Source: an uncultured Bacilli bacterium
Lineage (GTDB): Bacteria; Bacillota_I; Bacilli_A; RF39; UBA660
DNA length: 9,565 nucleotides
Assembly: GCA_947585065.1 (NCBI GenBank)
Contig: CANPWX010000029.1
Span: 1 to 9,565 of the forward strand
Direction: 5' to 3'
Positions 1 to 7,809 of the stretch are shown piece by piece. The notes under the pieces were generated by a model. That model made no database searches, was not told where the DNA came from, and saw only the letters and a program-made list of their open reading frames with translations. Within the stretch, counting starts at the first letter, position 1. The number at the start of each line of letters is the position of its first letter. Both the position numbers and the translations under genes were made by a program.

Positions 1-681
1 ATAATTGTCGATATAAATTCCTGCTTGATTTAGTATCTTTATTTGAGATTCTCTCGTTTTATCATAATCCATATCAAGATATTTCGATACAAACCATAGA
101 AAATGATGAATATTAGAAGTGTCTAAATCAAAATAATGAGGATCTTTTGTAATATTAGTCGCAAAAACACTTAAATTTACATACGTATTAAAAATTGTTG
201 GTAACTGATTTAATCCATCCATAATAAAATATAATAATTTTAAATTTCGATGAAACAAAAATTGAATTTTTTTATTAAAATTTTCATCATTAGAAATAGA
301 TGTAATTAAAAAATCATATATTAATGTATTCTTATAAGTTTCTAAAAATAAATGATAAGATGTATTATTTTCTTTCTCTTTTTTTAATTTTATTTCTTGT
401 CTGGTCACCATTTTTCCATATAAATACTCTAGTATTTCCAATAACGATACTTCTGAGAAACGACTTTGTTCTATACTTTTTTCGATTGTAGTTATTTTAA
501 TGATACTTTCTTCATTTTTATTAATATTTTGTCCAAGAAATAAACTGATTTTTTTTGCTTCCTCTAAAGTCTTAGGAAAAACTTTGATAACTCCAGTTAA
601 TTTAGAAGTACGAATATACTTATCTTTTAAAGTATCAAATAATAATTTTAAATTTTCATCTTTGAAATAATCCAAATTCAA
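1..681 (-). CDS. jetD: Wadjet nuclease subunit JetD (TIGR02679-type), N-terminal part, cut by window edge
   Basis: Partial gene, open to base 1, giving 227 residues. I translated it by hand from a TTG start at 681-679, whose bases overlap the jetC TGA stop by 4 nt. An AGGGAG Shine-Dalgarno sits 8 nt upstream. No in-frame ATG occurs until about codon 100, so a gene finder preferring ATG would miss or shorten it. The N-terminus reads TSKLTGVIKVF...TLEEAKKISLFLG (residues 25-50), and residues 178-186 read TKDPHYFDL. Both patterns match the N-terminal domain of TIGR02679/DUF3323 proteins, normally followed by a DUF2399 Toprim-like domain. In Wadjet, JetD is the topoisomerase VI/Spo11-like subunit that cuts the DNA captured by the SMC complex. 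The Toprim catalytic half lies beyond the window, so activity cannot be judged. Family assignment is recalled from motif shape, supported by position directly after jetC. Confidence 0.85.
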   Translation of the reverse strand, partial: MNLDYFKDENLKLLFDTLKDKYIRTSKLTGVIKVFPKTLEEAKKISLFLGQNINKNEESIIKITTIEKSIEQSRFSEVSLLEILEYLYGKMVTRQEIKLKKEKENNTSYHLFLETYKNTLIYDFLITSISNDENFNKKIQFLFHRNLKLLYFIMDGLNQLPTIFNTYVNLSVFATNITKDPHYFDLDTSNIHHFLWFVSKYLDMDYDKTRESQIKILNQAGIYIDNY

Positions 682-3600
682 TTTTCGTACTCCCTTTCAT
701 CTTCAATCATAATTCTTTGTTTACCATTCCATTTATAACGAATTAAACTAACAACATCAGATGACTGTGGATGATGTAACTCATAAATTGCCAAATGAGG
801 AACTGTTTGATAATCACCCCATAAAATTTGACTTGTAAGTACATAATCTAAATCCATTTGATCCATAATTCGAAAGCAATCTAAAATATTCTCATCATCT
901 ACACCAGCAAAAGCTTCATCTAACCCAATCAGTCTTGGAGCAGTAGAATTAGCACTATTAAACTTAGCATAAACACCTGCAAATAATGGAATATACATAG
1001 CTATAGCTTTCTCGCCACCACTAAATTTACTAAATTCTTTATCAGTTAATTCTTTTAAATCCCGATTGGTTCTTTTAAAATATAACTCAAATTGAAACCA
1101 CTTACGATAATCTAAAACATTTCTGATAATTTCTAAATAATTTCTTTCTCCAAGTTCACTTTTTTCTTCTTCATAAGCAATTTTACTTCGAAAATGGTTT
1201 GTTATTTTTACTAAATCCTCTTCTTTAATAAATTTTGGATCTCTTTCAAAAATATTTACAATTTCTTTTGTATCCAATTCCTCTTCTTTATCTTTTGATT
1301 TCCCAACCCAACGAATACTAAAACTTAACCCACTAGATGTATTCATAGATTCCATTAAATTTTTTACTTCCGTAATCCATTTTTTACTAGAATAAATCTT
1401 TTCTCGAATAGAATCGCCAATATTGTTCATAAGTAAATCTTCAAATAATTTCCGATCTTCTGCATTTAATAAATTTTTTGTACTTTCTAATTCAAATTCC
1501 AATTCTTTAGCTAATTCTAACAAATTTAATGTTTTATTTTTATAACGGAATTCTAAATCACTTCTTCTAGCATTCTGAAAATTTTCAATAACAATCTTTG
1601 AATCAATTTTATCACTTAAGAATTTTTCGTAATCTGCCTCTTCATAATTTAAAATACTAACTTTTCTTCCAGCATAGTTTTGAAGTTTAGGAATAGAATT
1701 ATTGATAGAATCCATAAAACGATCCGTTGCATCTAAAACATTAGGTTCTTTTTCAAAAGTAAGTTTAAAACTTTTAAACCATTTGGTAATATCTTCTAAA
1801 GGAGTAAGATAATCCGAATAAGATAAATGATACTCACTTTCAAATAATTCTTTCTTTATATTCATTATTATTTCTTTTTCATCTAATTGACTAATAAGAT
1901 CTTCTCTATTTTGCTTTGTAACCTCTATCTCCGTAGAAAGTTTTCCTATCTCTGTTAAATTTTCTTCTTTCGAAGTTTCCAATTCTTTTTGTTTTCTTTT
2001 CAAAAATTCTAATTTTTCTAAAGTACTTTCAAACTCTTTACTTTGCAATTTTTCTTCAATTTGATTGTATTTCTCCGTTTGTTTACGAATATCAAAATCA
2101 ATTTCTTCCATTTCCATTTTTATTTCAGAAAGGGAATTTTCGATATCTTCGATGGAAGAAAGACAAGAATGAATAATTTCTTCTTTTCTTTTAAAATCTT
2201 TCCATTCATTTTGAATATTTTGAATCAAAATAACACATTCATCATAATAATGAATAATTTCGTTTAATTCATTATCTTTTAAAGGTCCAGAAAAATGTCC
2301 CTTTTCTAAAAATATATCCTCTTCTTTTAATCTTATTTGTTTTAGAAAATCATTTAAATTCATTTTTTTATTCTCAATAATATCATTAATAAAATGAATA
2401 GTAATATTTTTATTTTTTAATTCTTCTTGTTTTGTTACATATTCTTGAAAATCTATCTTTTTTAAAAACTCTTCCTCTAATTGTACTAAAGATTTTTGAA
2501 GTTTTTCTTTCTCTTCCAAGAAATGATTCATTTCTAAATAAATTTGCTTTTTTTGTTGATCCAATTGTTCATACAAAGAATCATAATATTTCTTTCTTGT
2601 TTCTTCTCCAATATATTTTAGTTCATAATCTTCTATTAAATTACCCGTAATTAGTCCATGAGAATAAATACCATCTTCTTGAATTTTTATATTTCCTTCC
2701 TGAGAACTAATAGAATTTAATAATAAATAAGCTTCTTTTTCATAGTCCTTATCAATAATTTTAAAATATTTCGCAATAGAATCCTTTTTTGTATTAAAAT
2801 TTCCAAAACTTTTTTGTTCAATGAGATGGTTCTTTTGTTTCCAAAGAAAAGTCTGCAATAATCCCATTTTCTTTAAAGCGTTTTCTAATACTTTTTTTAA
2901 TTTTTCAGAAACATTCTCCTTAAAATCAATCACTTCATATAAATATTTTGCTTCCTCATGAACATGCTCTAAATATTCTTTCTTTTCAGTAGAATCTAAA
3001 TTATCTTCTAAAGTAAATTGAATTTTTTCCTTATCATTCTCTAATGTTTCTAATTTATATTTTTCTTTTTCTATTTTTCCATCTAATAGATAAATACTTT
3101 TTTCTAATTCTTCTTTCTCTTTTAAATACTTATTTTTTAAAAATGTTTCAACTTCAAATGGAACACTTTCTTTTAAACTATCTAAAATAAGATAAAGCTG
3201 TTCTAATTCTTCTTGATCTAATCGAAATGCTTCATTTTTTTGATATTCTTTTAATTGTTCTTTTTTATTTTCCATATCTATTAATATTTGTTCACTAATT
3301 GTTTTCTTTTCTAATTCTATTTTTTTTAATTTATCATTTTCCAACGCTAGATCATTTTCTAACTCTTCTTTTTTATCATCCAAATGTTGTTTTTCTAAAA
3401 CTTTATGATATAAATTTAACATGTGTTCTTTTTCTTTTTGTAAATCTTTTATAAAACTATCAAATTTGAAATCACTTTTTTTAGTTTTTAATTCTTCTAA
3501 AGAAAATAAAGCATCATCATAATACATTAAATGAATGACTTCTTCTATATCCTGTTCTAAACCATCAATATTTTTTTCAATAGAGTCCAATTCCTCTTGT

Positions 3601-4721
3601 AATTTCTTTTCCTCTTTCCTAATAGTTCTTAATTTTGTATCTTTCATATCCCAAAGGGTTTCCTTTTTATCATATTTTTCTTTTGAAACTTGAATATTTT
3701 TTTCTAATTCAATTTTTTCTTCCATCCAATGTTCTAAATCTTTTGCATCTAAAGATTCGCTTTCAAATTTATTTTTCTCTAACTCCAATTCAATATCTTG
3801 TTTTAATTGCTTTCTTTTTTCAAAATCAAGAGTAAGTTCTTTTTCCTTCTGATCTAAAAAATCTTTCTGTTCTAATAGTTTCTCATATATTTTTTTAGCT
3901 TCTAAATAATTACTACATTTTTGATAAAGAATCGTATTACTATATTGAAAAAAAGCTTTTTTTAAAAAGGAGATTGCTGTATTTTCTGCTTTTAAGTCTT
4001 CAATTCTTTCTTTATACTTATTTAAATTTTCAATAGATTCAGATACTGTTTCAATATCTCTCTCACTAATAGGCTCCAGTACACTAGATAATATTTCTTC
4101 CAATTTTGTAGGTTTAAAATCCTTTGATAATTTTGGAGATCTTAATTGAACCATTAAATTAATTAATTCAGAATATAAACTTTCATTTTCAAAACCAAAT
4201 AAAAGACGATTCACCATACTTTTATATTCTTTTTGAGTTGTAACAAAATCTCCGCCTGTTCCTATCGCAAGTTGTAATTCCTTTTTGGTTAAAGGTACTT
4301 TTCTTAAAGAATCTTTATAAAGAGCAAAATCATATTTAATTCTTCTATTATCTGTTAATGAAAATCCATAAAAATCCACTCCTTTATTCCGTGTTGCTTT
4401 AAGACCCATACCAATAGTTAAATAAGAATCTGTTTCTTTGTTATAAAATTCCATATAAATATAACTAGTATTTTCGTTTCCATCAAAATCATTCGGTAAA
4501 ATATAATCTTCTATTTTTCGATCTCTACCCCCAAAAGTATCGAAACGTTCTGGATTTTTATTGCCATCAAACAATAATGGAAAAAAAGAAACCATCGTTA
4601 CCGTTTTTCCCGAACCATTCGTACCTCTTAATAATAATTTTCCATCACAAAAATAAAACTCTTCCTCATCATATAGCCAATAGTTTAAAAATCCAATTCG
4701 ATTTATTTTATATCTTCCCAT
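678..4721 (-). CDS. jetC: Wadjet SMC-like ATPase JetC (TIGR02680 family)
   Basis: 1347-residue SMC/MukB-like ATPase, the motor of the Wadjet complex. The N-terminal head carries a Walker A motif GTNGSGKT at residues 33-40. The C-terminal head carries the ABC signature FSGGEK (1233-1238) and Walker B with catalytic acidic pair LIGLDEAF (1264-1271), followed by the D-loop AGVDDEN. Between the heads lie two long Lys/Glu/Leu-rich coiled-coil arms, roughly residues 225-590 and 715-1090. They flank a globular hinge-like segment (about 590-715) with LYEVIDF near 595-600 and HGLITG...YIGEE at 688-707. That pattern is typical of TIGR02680 proteins. Length is normal for the family. The start at 4721 has a GGAGG site 6 nt upstream, and the jetB stop is 1 nt away. 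By knowledge of Wadjet and MukBEF, two JetC chains with JetA and JetB extrude DNA loops using ATP. All ATPase motifs look intact. Confidence 0.93.
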   Translation of the reverse strand: MGRYKINRIGFLNYWLYDEEEFYFCDGKLLLRGTNGSGKTVTMVSFFPLLFDGNKNPERFDTFGGRDRKIEDYILPNDFDGNENTSYIYMEFYNKETDSYLTIGMGLKATRNKGVDFYGFSLTDNRRIKYDFALYKDSLRKVPLTKKELQLAIGTGGDFVTTQKEYKSMVNRLLFGFENESLYSELINLMVQLRSPKLSKDFKPTKLEEILSSVLEPISERDIETVSESIENLNKYKERIEDLKAENTAISFLKKAFFQYSNTILYQKCSNYLEAKKIYEKLLEQKDFLDQKEKELTLDFEKRKQLKQDIELELEKNKFESESLDAKDLEHWMEEKIELEKNIQVSKEKYDKKETLWDMKDTKLRTIRKEEKKLQEELDSIEKNIDGLEQDIEEVIHLMYYDDALFSLEELKTKKSDFKFDSFIKDLQKEKEHMLNLYHKVLEKQHLDDKKEELENDLALENDKLKKIELEKKTISEQILIDMENKKEQLKEYQKNEAFRLDQEELEQLYLILDSLKESVPFEVETFLKNKYLKEKEELEKSIYLLDGKIEKEKYKLETLENDKEKIQFTLEDNLDSTEKKEYLEHVHEEAKYLYEVIDFKENVSEKLKKVLENALKKMGLLQTFLWKQKNHLIEQKSFGNFNTKKDSIAKYFKIIDKDYEKEAYLLLNSISSQEGNIKIQEDGIYSHGLITGNLIEDYELKYIGEETRKKYYDSLYEQLDQQKKQIYLEMNHFLEEKEKLQKSLVQLEEEFLKKIDFQEYVTKQEELKNKNITIHFINDIIENKKMNLNDFLKQIRLKEEDIFLEKGHFSGPLKDNELNEIIHYYDECVILIQNIQNEWKDFKRKEEIIHSCLSSIEDIENSLSEIKMEMEEIDFDIRKQTEKYNQIEEKLQSKEFESTLEKLEFLKRKQKELETSKEENLTEIGKLSTEIEVTKQNREDLISQLDEKEIIMNIKKELFESEYHLSYSDYLTPLEDITKWFKSFKLTFEKEPNVLDATDRFMDSINNSIPKLQNYAGRKVSILNYEEADYEKFLSDKIDSKIVIENFQNARRSDLEFRYKNKTLNLLELAKELEFELESTKNLLNAEDRKLFEDLLMNNIGDSIREKIYSSKKWITEVKNLMESMNTSSGLSFSIRWVGKSKDKEEELDTKEIVNIFERDPKFIKEEDLVKITNHFRSKIAYEEEKSELGERNYLEIIRNVLDYRKWFQFELYFKRTNRDLKELTDKEFSKFSGGEKAIAMYIPLFAGVYAKFNSANSTAPRLIGLDEAFAGVDDENILDCFRIMDQMDLDYVLTSQILWGDYQTVPHLAIYELHHPQSSDVVSLIRYKWNGKQRIMIEDEREYEN
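690..695 (-). promoter_or_regulatory. Ribosome binding site that fixes the jetD TTG start
   Basis: AGGGAG inside the last codons of jetC, 8 nt before the TTG at 681. The next in-frame TTG (675) would be 14 nt away. The spacing therefore supports 681 as the start and coupled translation of jetD with jetC. Confidence 0.6.
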
Positions 4722-4722
4722 A

Positions 4723-5895
4723 CTACTCCTCCAAATCTAATGTAAATAATTCATAAGCTACATCTTCATTTATTTCTTCTTTTTTTTGATATTTTCCCTG
4801 CATTAAAAAGGATATTGGATAAAAAGTCACGTGGTTCTCATCACAAGAAATTAAGCGATAAGATTCCATATAATTTAATACTTCTTGAATAAAGTTTTCT
4901 AACTTACCTTCTCGGTATTCTTTTGAAAAATATTCCTTATTTTCTTCATGAATCTTTAAAAATAATTTTTCAATTTCTAACCTTGTTAATGTTAATTTAT
5001 CATGGACAACTTGATTATGAAATGATTCTAAATAGGATAAAACAAGCAATGCGATATCCGAAATACTTTTTCTATAATTGGGAAATAAATCTTTAGAGTT
5101 CCCATTATTGACACTAAGAGCAAACATATTTTGAGTTAAAATTAATTCACTTTCTAAATATTTTTCCATGTCTTCACTAATTCTTACACGCATATTTTTC
5201 ATATAAACGGCGGTATCTTCATCAATTTCATCCAGAACAACATTGGGATAAAAGATAAGACCACGATATGTTTGAAATCTTTTAAAATCAATTGCATCCA
5301 TTTCTAATCGTTCTTGATTTAAAAAATCTTCTGGTAACACACAATCAGAAATATCAAACTTAAACTGCCGCATAACATAATGACTAGTGGCAAGATTTTC
5401 ATATAAAACTTCTGCCGTACCATCTTCTGCATATCTTTCCCCATTTCCATCAATGATTTTAAAAAGTCCAAGAGAAACAGCAAATTTCATGACATCTGTC
5501 ATACTTTTTCGATCTTTATATTTTAACCAATCGGGTTTAATACTCCCCTCTACAGTACTTAAAAAATTAGTAATAAATTCCGTTAAATTGGATAATATAA
5601 ATTGATCTTGTAATCCTTTGTCTTCCAAATAAATAAGAAGTGCGACAAACAAAACATAATCTAAAGGATTATCAAATTCTTCTATCTGAAATGTACTTTC
5701 CACTAAAATAGGTAATTTCTCTAATTTAATTAATTTAGAATTACAGATAATATCGCATCCTAATTTGTTATTTGCAAATTCTCTTAATTCTTTTAATTTT
5801 CCACGTATTTGATAAAACTCACTTTCTTTTTCTTTTTTTAAAATCCAAAAATTATTTAATAAAAGATTCAATTCCTCTACAATTTGATCATTCAT
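4723..5895 (-). CDS. jetB: Wadjet MukE-like subunit JetB (DUF2398/TIGR02678-like)
   Basis: 390-residue soluble protein. The reading frame extends upstream to a TTG at 5907, but that codon overlaps the GGAGGAG Shine-Dalgarno. The ATG at 5895 (MNDQIVEEL) is therefore the likely start, 5 nt after GGAGG and overlapping the jetA end by 8 nt. Visible pattern: an N-terminal region with LRE-F-N-KLGCDI (about 37-50), a hydrophobic helix PLDYVLFVALLIYLE (77-91), and a winged-helix-like block RKSMTDVMKFAVSLGLFKIIDG (129-150). These correspond to the arrangement of DUF2398 proteins, which pair with DUF2397, TIGR02680 and TIGR02679 in Wadjet loci. By analogy with MukE it should bind the kleisin JetA and regulate JetC and DNA engagement in the cytoplasm. 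The family match is less sharp than for JetC, and gene order carries much of the weight. Confidence 0.85.
   Translation of the reverse strand: MNDQIVEELNLLLNNFWILKKEKESEFYQIRGKLKELREFANNKLGCDIICNSKLIKLEKLPILVESTFQIEEFDNPLDYVLFVALLIYLEDKGLQDQFILSNLTEFITNFLSTVEGSIKPDWLKYKDRKSMTDVMKFAVSLGLFKIIDGNGERYAEDGTAEVLYENLATSHYVMRQFKFDISDCVLPEDFLNQERLEMDAIDFKRFQTYRGLIFYPNVVLDEIDEDTAVYMKNMRVRISEDMEKYLESELILTQNMFALSVNNGNSKDLFPNYRKSISDIALLVLSYLESFHNQVVHDKLTLTRLEIEKLFLKIHEENKEYFSKEYREGKLENFIQEVLNYMESYRLISCDENHVTFYPISFLMQGKYQKKEEINEDVAYELFTLDLEE
4726..4732 (-). promoter_or_regulatory. Ribosome binding site of jetC within the jetB 3' end
   Basis: GGAGGAG formed by the last sense codons of jetB. GGAGG lies 6 nt before the jetC ATG at 4721, and the jetB TAG stop and jetC ATG are separated by a single base. 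This indicates translational coupling. Confidence 0.7.
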
Positions 5896-7366
5896 TTTCT
5901 CCTCCAAAAATTATTACAAAATCTTGCATTTCAAAGATTCCATCATCGCTTTGAATAGTTATCCATTCATCACTTTGTTTTTCCACTTTAAAATGAATTC
6001 CATGTTCCCCATTATAAACAAGTTTTCCCATATTTCTCATTCCACTAGATAATAAAGATAAAATAAATCGCCGTTCAATCGTAGAAATCTGAGGCAAATT
6101 TTTCATTTCAATTTTTCCTTCTCTAATATATTTATTTAATATTTCTTTCTCACGATTTCTTAAACTTAAAATTTCATTTAATTGTCTTTCTTTCGCAAAA
6201 GTTTTATCTATAATAGGTCTTTTCACAATTTTTTCTCTCATTTTTCGGCTGTGACTTTCCAAATAAAATTGTTTTGTAGTTAGTTCAAGAACAGAGTAAT
6301 CTTTAGAATCAGTTGTTCTTTCTAATCCCGTATAATGTTTTACTTTAAATATTCCAAAAACCATATTTCCAAGTTCATGAGCTTCTTTCAAAGAAGAAAC
6401 ATTACTAAATAAAGTTATAATATGTTTATAATCTTCCATTTTATGCATAGAACTTGCTTGTAATTCCAAGATGGCCGCGACATTTTTCATAATTTTATTG
6501 ATGATATCGTTTACAGCATTTTTAAGACGTGTACTTTCTCTTTCTTGAATATTATCACTTGCAAACCATTTAATAATACTTCGCCATTTAGAAACGTTAA
6601 TTTCTCTTAAATAATCGTAATCAAAATCTGGTTCCATAGTCGGGATAGACTTTTGAAATTCAATAATTTGATTCATTATATAATCTTCCATAGAATCAGG
6701 CATAGACTCAATAATATCTAATATTTTGACACTGTTAAGTTGAAAACCTCCAATAAAATCTTTTAAATAATTCACTACTTTATCTTTATATAAAATAAAA
6801 GATTCATTTTTCATTAATTCCTCTGTTTTAGCCTCATGAAATATTTTCAAAAAATCTTTATAAGACTCATTTAACGTTGTAAAATTGTGATTTAATTCAT
6901 CAAAGCAATTACTTATCTCATGAGGATCTTCTAATGTAATAATCTTTTGAAGTAATAACTTAATTTTTTCAAATAATTTTGGCTCTAAAGAGGAAGTTTT
7001 AACTTTTAATGTTTCTAAGCGAAGTACAAATCTTTCTATTTCTACTCCATACTCCGTTAAAGAAAAACGTAGTCTTCGATTTTTAAATTCTTCGATTGTA
7101 TTAACATTAGAAGTATCTTGAATATTTGTTAAGTTTTTCCATTCCACAAGTCTAAGTAAATCTGCTTCACATAACTCTAAAGTATAATCTTTAAAATATT
7201 CACTATCCTTAAGAGCATTAAAAACATCTTCTTTATAAAGCCAATATTCCATCCTTTCATATTTTTCAAAAAAGAAGCGAATAATAGGCCTATAACGTTC
7301 CGTATTTTCTACATTTAAATATTTAGTTTCCGTAATTTGTTTTACTAGTTTTTCCTGTACTTCCAT
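5888..7366 (-). CDS. jetA: Wadjet kleisin-like subunit JetA (DUF2397/TIGR02677-like)
   Basis: 492-residue protein, first gene of the operon. The frame is open back to a TTG at 7396, but the ATG at 7366 has an AAGGAG site 5 nt upstream. The longer form would also start inside the promoter. The N-terminal winged-helix block (residues 24-107) contains RYRPIIRFFFEKYE, LVEWKNLTNIQDTS (73-86) and EEFKNRRLRFSLTEYG (92-107). These closely follow the DUF2397 pattern of W-NL, DT and EEF-RR-L-LT. A central WRSIIKWFAS (W261) and EAHELGNMVFGIFKVKH (H330) segment also fit that family. The C-terminus (about 395-492) looks like a second winged-helix region. By analogy with MukF, JetA bridges the JetC heads and recruits JetB. 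It ends in TGA, overlapping jetB by 8 nt. The DUF2397-type JetA, with TIGR02680 JetC, argues against Wadjet type I. Type II is my best guess. Confidence 0.87.
   Translation of the reverse strand: MEVQEKLVKQITETKYLNVENTERYRPIIRFFFEKYERMEYWLYKEDVFNALKDSEYFKDYTLELCEADLLRLVEWKNLTNIQDTSNVNTIEEFKNRRLRFSLTEYGVEIERFVLRLETLKVKTSSLEPKLFEKIKLLLQKIITLEDPHEISNCFDELNHNFTTLNESYKDFLKIFHEAKTEELMKNESFILYKDKVVNYLKDFIGGFQLNSVKILDIIESMPDSMEDYIMNQIIEFQKSIPTMEPDFDYDYLREINVSKWRSIIKWFASDNIQERESTRLKNAVNDIINKIMKNVAAILELQASSMHKMEDYKHIITLFSNVSSLKEAHELGNMVFGIFKVKHYTGLERTTDSKDYSVLELTTKQFYLESHSRKMREKIVKRPIIDKTFAKERQLNEILSLRNREKEILNKYIREGKIEMKNLPQISTIERRFILSLLSSGMRNMGKLVYNGEHGIHFKVEKQSDEWITIQSDDGIFEMQDFVIIFGGENE
5899..5905 (-). 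promoter_or_regulatory. Ribosome binding site that decides the jetB start
   Basis: GGAGGAG within the end of jetA, where it encodes part of its Gly-Gly-Glu tail. It lies just upstream of the ATG at 5895. The alternative TTG at 5907 would sit on top of this site and is therefore unlikely. Confidence 0.7.
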
Positions 7367-7371
7367 AAAAA

Positions 7372-7377
7372 CTCCTT
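7372..7377 (-). promoter_or_regulatory. Ribosome binding site that decides the jetA start
   Basis: AAGGAG 5 nt before the ATG at 7366. It favours this start over the in-frame TTG at 7396, which has no ribosome binding site. Confidence 0.7.
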
Positions 7378-7387
7378 TTTTTAATAT

Positions 7388-7416
7388 ATCATACAAGAAT
7401 TAAAAGAAAATAACAA
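7388..7416 (-). promoter_or_regulatory. Likely SigA-type promoter of the jetABCD operon
   Basis: On the minus strand TTGTTA (7416-7411) and TATGAT (7393-7388) are separated by 17 bp. Each matches the housekeeping -35 and -10 consensus well, at the ideal distance. Transcription would start near 7381, giving a leader of about 15 nt that still contains the ribosome binding site. It lies after the stop of the upstream holin-like gene, so the jet operon can be expressed on its own. Confidence 0.6.
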
Positions 7417-7429
7417 GAAATTTCTGGTT
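7412..7429. promoter_or_regulatory. Imperfect palindrome over the jetA -35 box, possible operator
   Basis: AACAAGAAATTTCTGGTT is an 18-bp inverted repeat centred at 7420/7421, with 8 of 9 base pairs matching. It covers nearly all of the -35 hexamer (7411-7416). A repressor bound here would block the promoter. No T-tract follows it, so it is not a terminator. In AT-rich DNA such a palindrome could arise by chance, and no known regulator motif was recognised. Confidence 0.25.
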
Positions 7430-7695
7430 TATTCCTGTTTTTTTTCATCTTTTCTTAATAACTGAGCTAAATCAGAAAATCCACCTGCTCCCATAGTCGC
7501 GAGCAAACACAAAAAAATGGCTTGCAAAAGATTTGTTTCAATTTTAAATACATAACAAATCAATGCACTGACAAGACCAACAATCACATTTTGTAAAGGA
7601 ATTAAATGATTAGGAACTTCTTTTACAAAAGCTTTGGTAATTGCTCCAAAAATATAAGCAATAACAATAATCACAATAATATAAGAAATTTGCAT
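7429..7695 (-). CDS. Small holin-like membrane protein (phage holin family 5-like)
   Basis: 88-residue hydrophobic protein. The frame is open to a TTG at 7740 without a ribosome binding site. The ATG at 7695 (MQISYIIVII) has AAGGA 10 nt upstream and places the first membrane helix at the N-terminus. Three likely membrane segments: about 2-22, 31-50 and 54-72, followed by a charged tail ending KDEKKQE. The sequence VPNHLIPL...GLVSAL and the LLATMGAGGFSDL segment resemble small holins of the Phage_holin_5_2 type, which oligomerise in the cytoplasmic membrane and release endolysin. No lysin or other phage gene is visible here. The stop lies 62 nt before the jetA start on the same strand, so read-through into jetA is possible. 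It could instead be a domesticated or uncharacterised membrane protein. The family call rests on pattern only. Confidence 0.6.
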   Translation of the reverse strand: MQISYIIVIIVIAYIFGAITKAFVKEVPNHLIPLQNVIVGLVSALICYVFKIETNLLQAIFLCLLATMGAGGFSDLAQLLRKDEKKQE

Positions 7696-7809
7696 CCATA
7701 CCACATCCTTACATAGTGTATGAAAGAAATAAAAAAACAAATATTTTATTTATCCTAAAAAGTATATTTTTATAAAGAAAAATACACACTAGAAAAGAGG
7801 ATGATAAAG
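7696..7809. promoter_or_regulatory. Divergent intergenic region with weak promoter candidates
   Basis: This region separates the minus-strand holin-like gene from the plus-strand PE-POL gene and must hold at least one promoter. For the plus strand, TATAAA (7771-7776) is a plausible -10 with a poor -35, TTTATC (7749-7754), at 16 bp. An AGAGG ribosome binding site (7796-7800) lies 9 nt before the ATG at 7810. For the minus strand, TATACT (7766-7761) is a plausible -10 with a weak -35 around 7788-7783. The two overlap, so they could interfere. Individual assignments are uncertain. Confidence 0.3.

Noticed and set aside
2043..3835. Several plus-strand open frames of 60-75 codons inside the jetC region
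   Set aside because: They are Phe/Leu-rich antisense shadows of the Lys/Glu-rich coiled-coil codons. They lack ribosome binding sites and recognisable domains.
5896..5907. TTG at 5907 as the jetB start
   Set aside because: It overlaps the GGAGGAG ribosome binding site that serves the ATG at 5895.
5387..5954. Plus-strand open frames opposite jetB and the jetA end
   Set aside because: They are antisense to well-supported genes, have no plausible translation signals, and have compositions expected from the opposite strand.
7367..7396. TTG at 7396 as the jetA start
   Set aside because: It lies in the promoter -10 region without its own ribosome binding site, whereas the ATG at 7366 has a well-spaced AAGGAG.
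7412..7429. Palindrome after the holin-like gene as a terminator
   Set aside because: The short AT-rich stem has no loop of suitable size and no following T-run, so it was kept only as a possible operator.
7762..7791. Sporulation SigG-like promoter for the PE-POL gene: GTATA, 18 bp, CACACTA
   Set aside because: It is attractive because Bacillus NHEJ genes are SigG-controlled. However, the transcript would start near 7797, inside the AGAGG ribosome binding site, so the element is probably a chance match.
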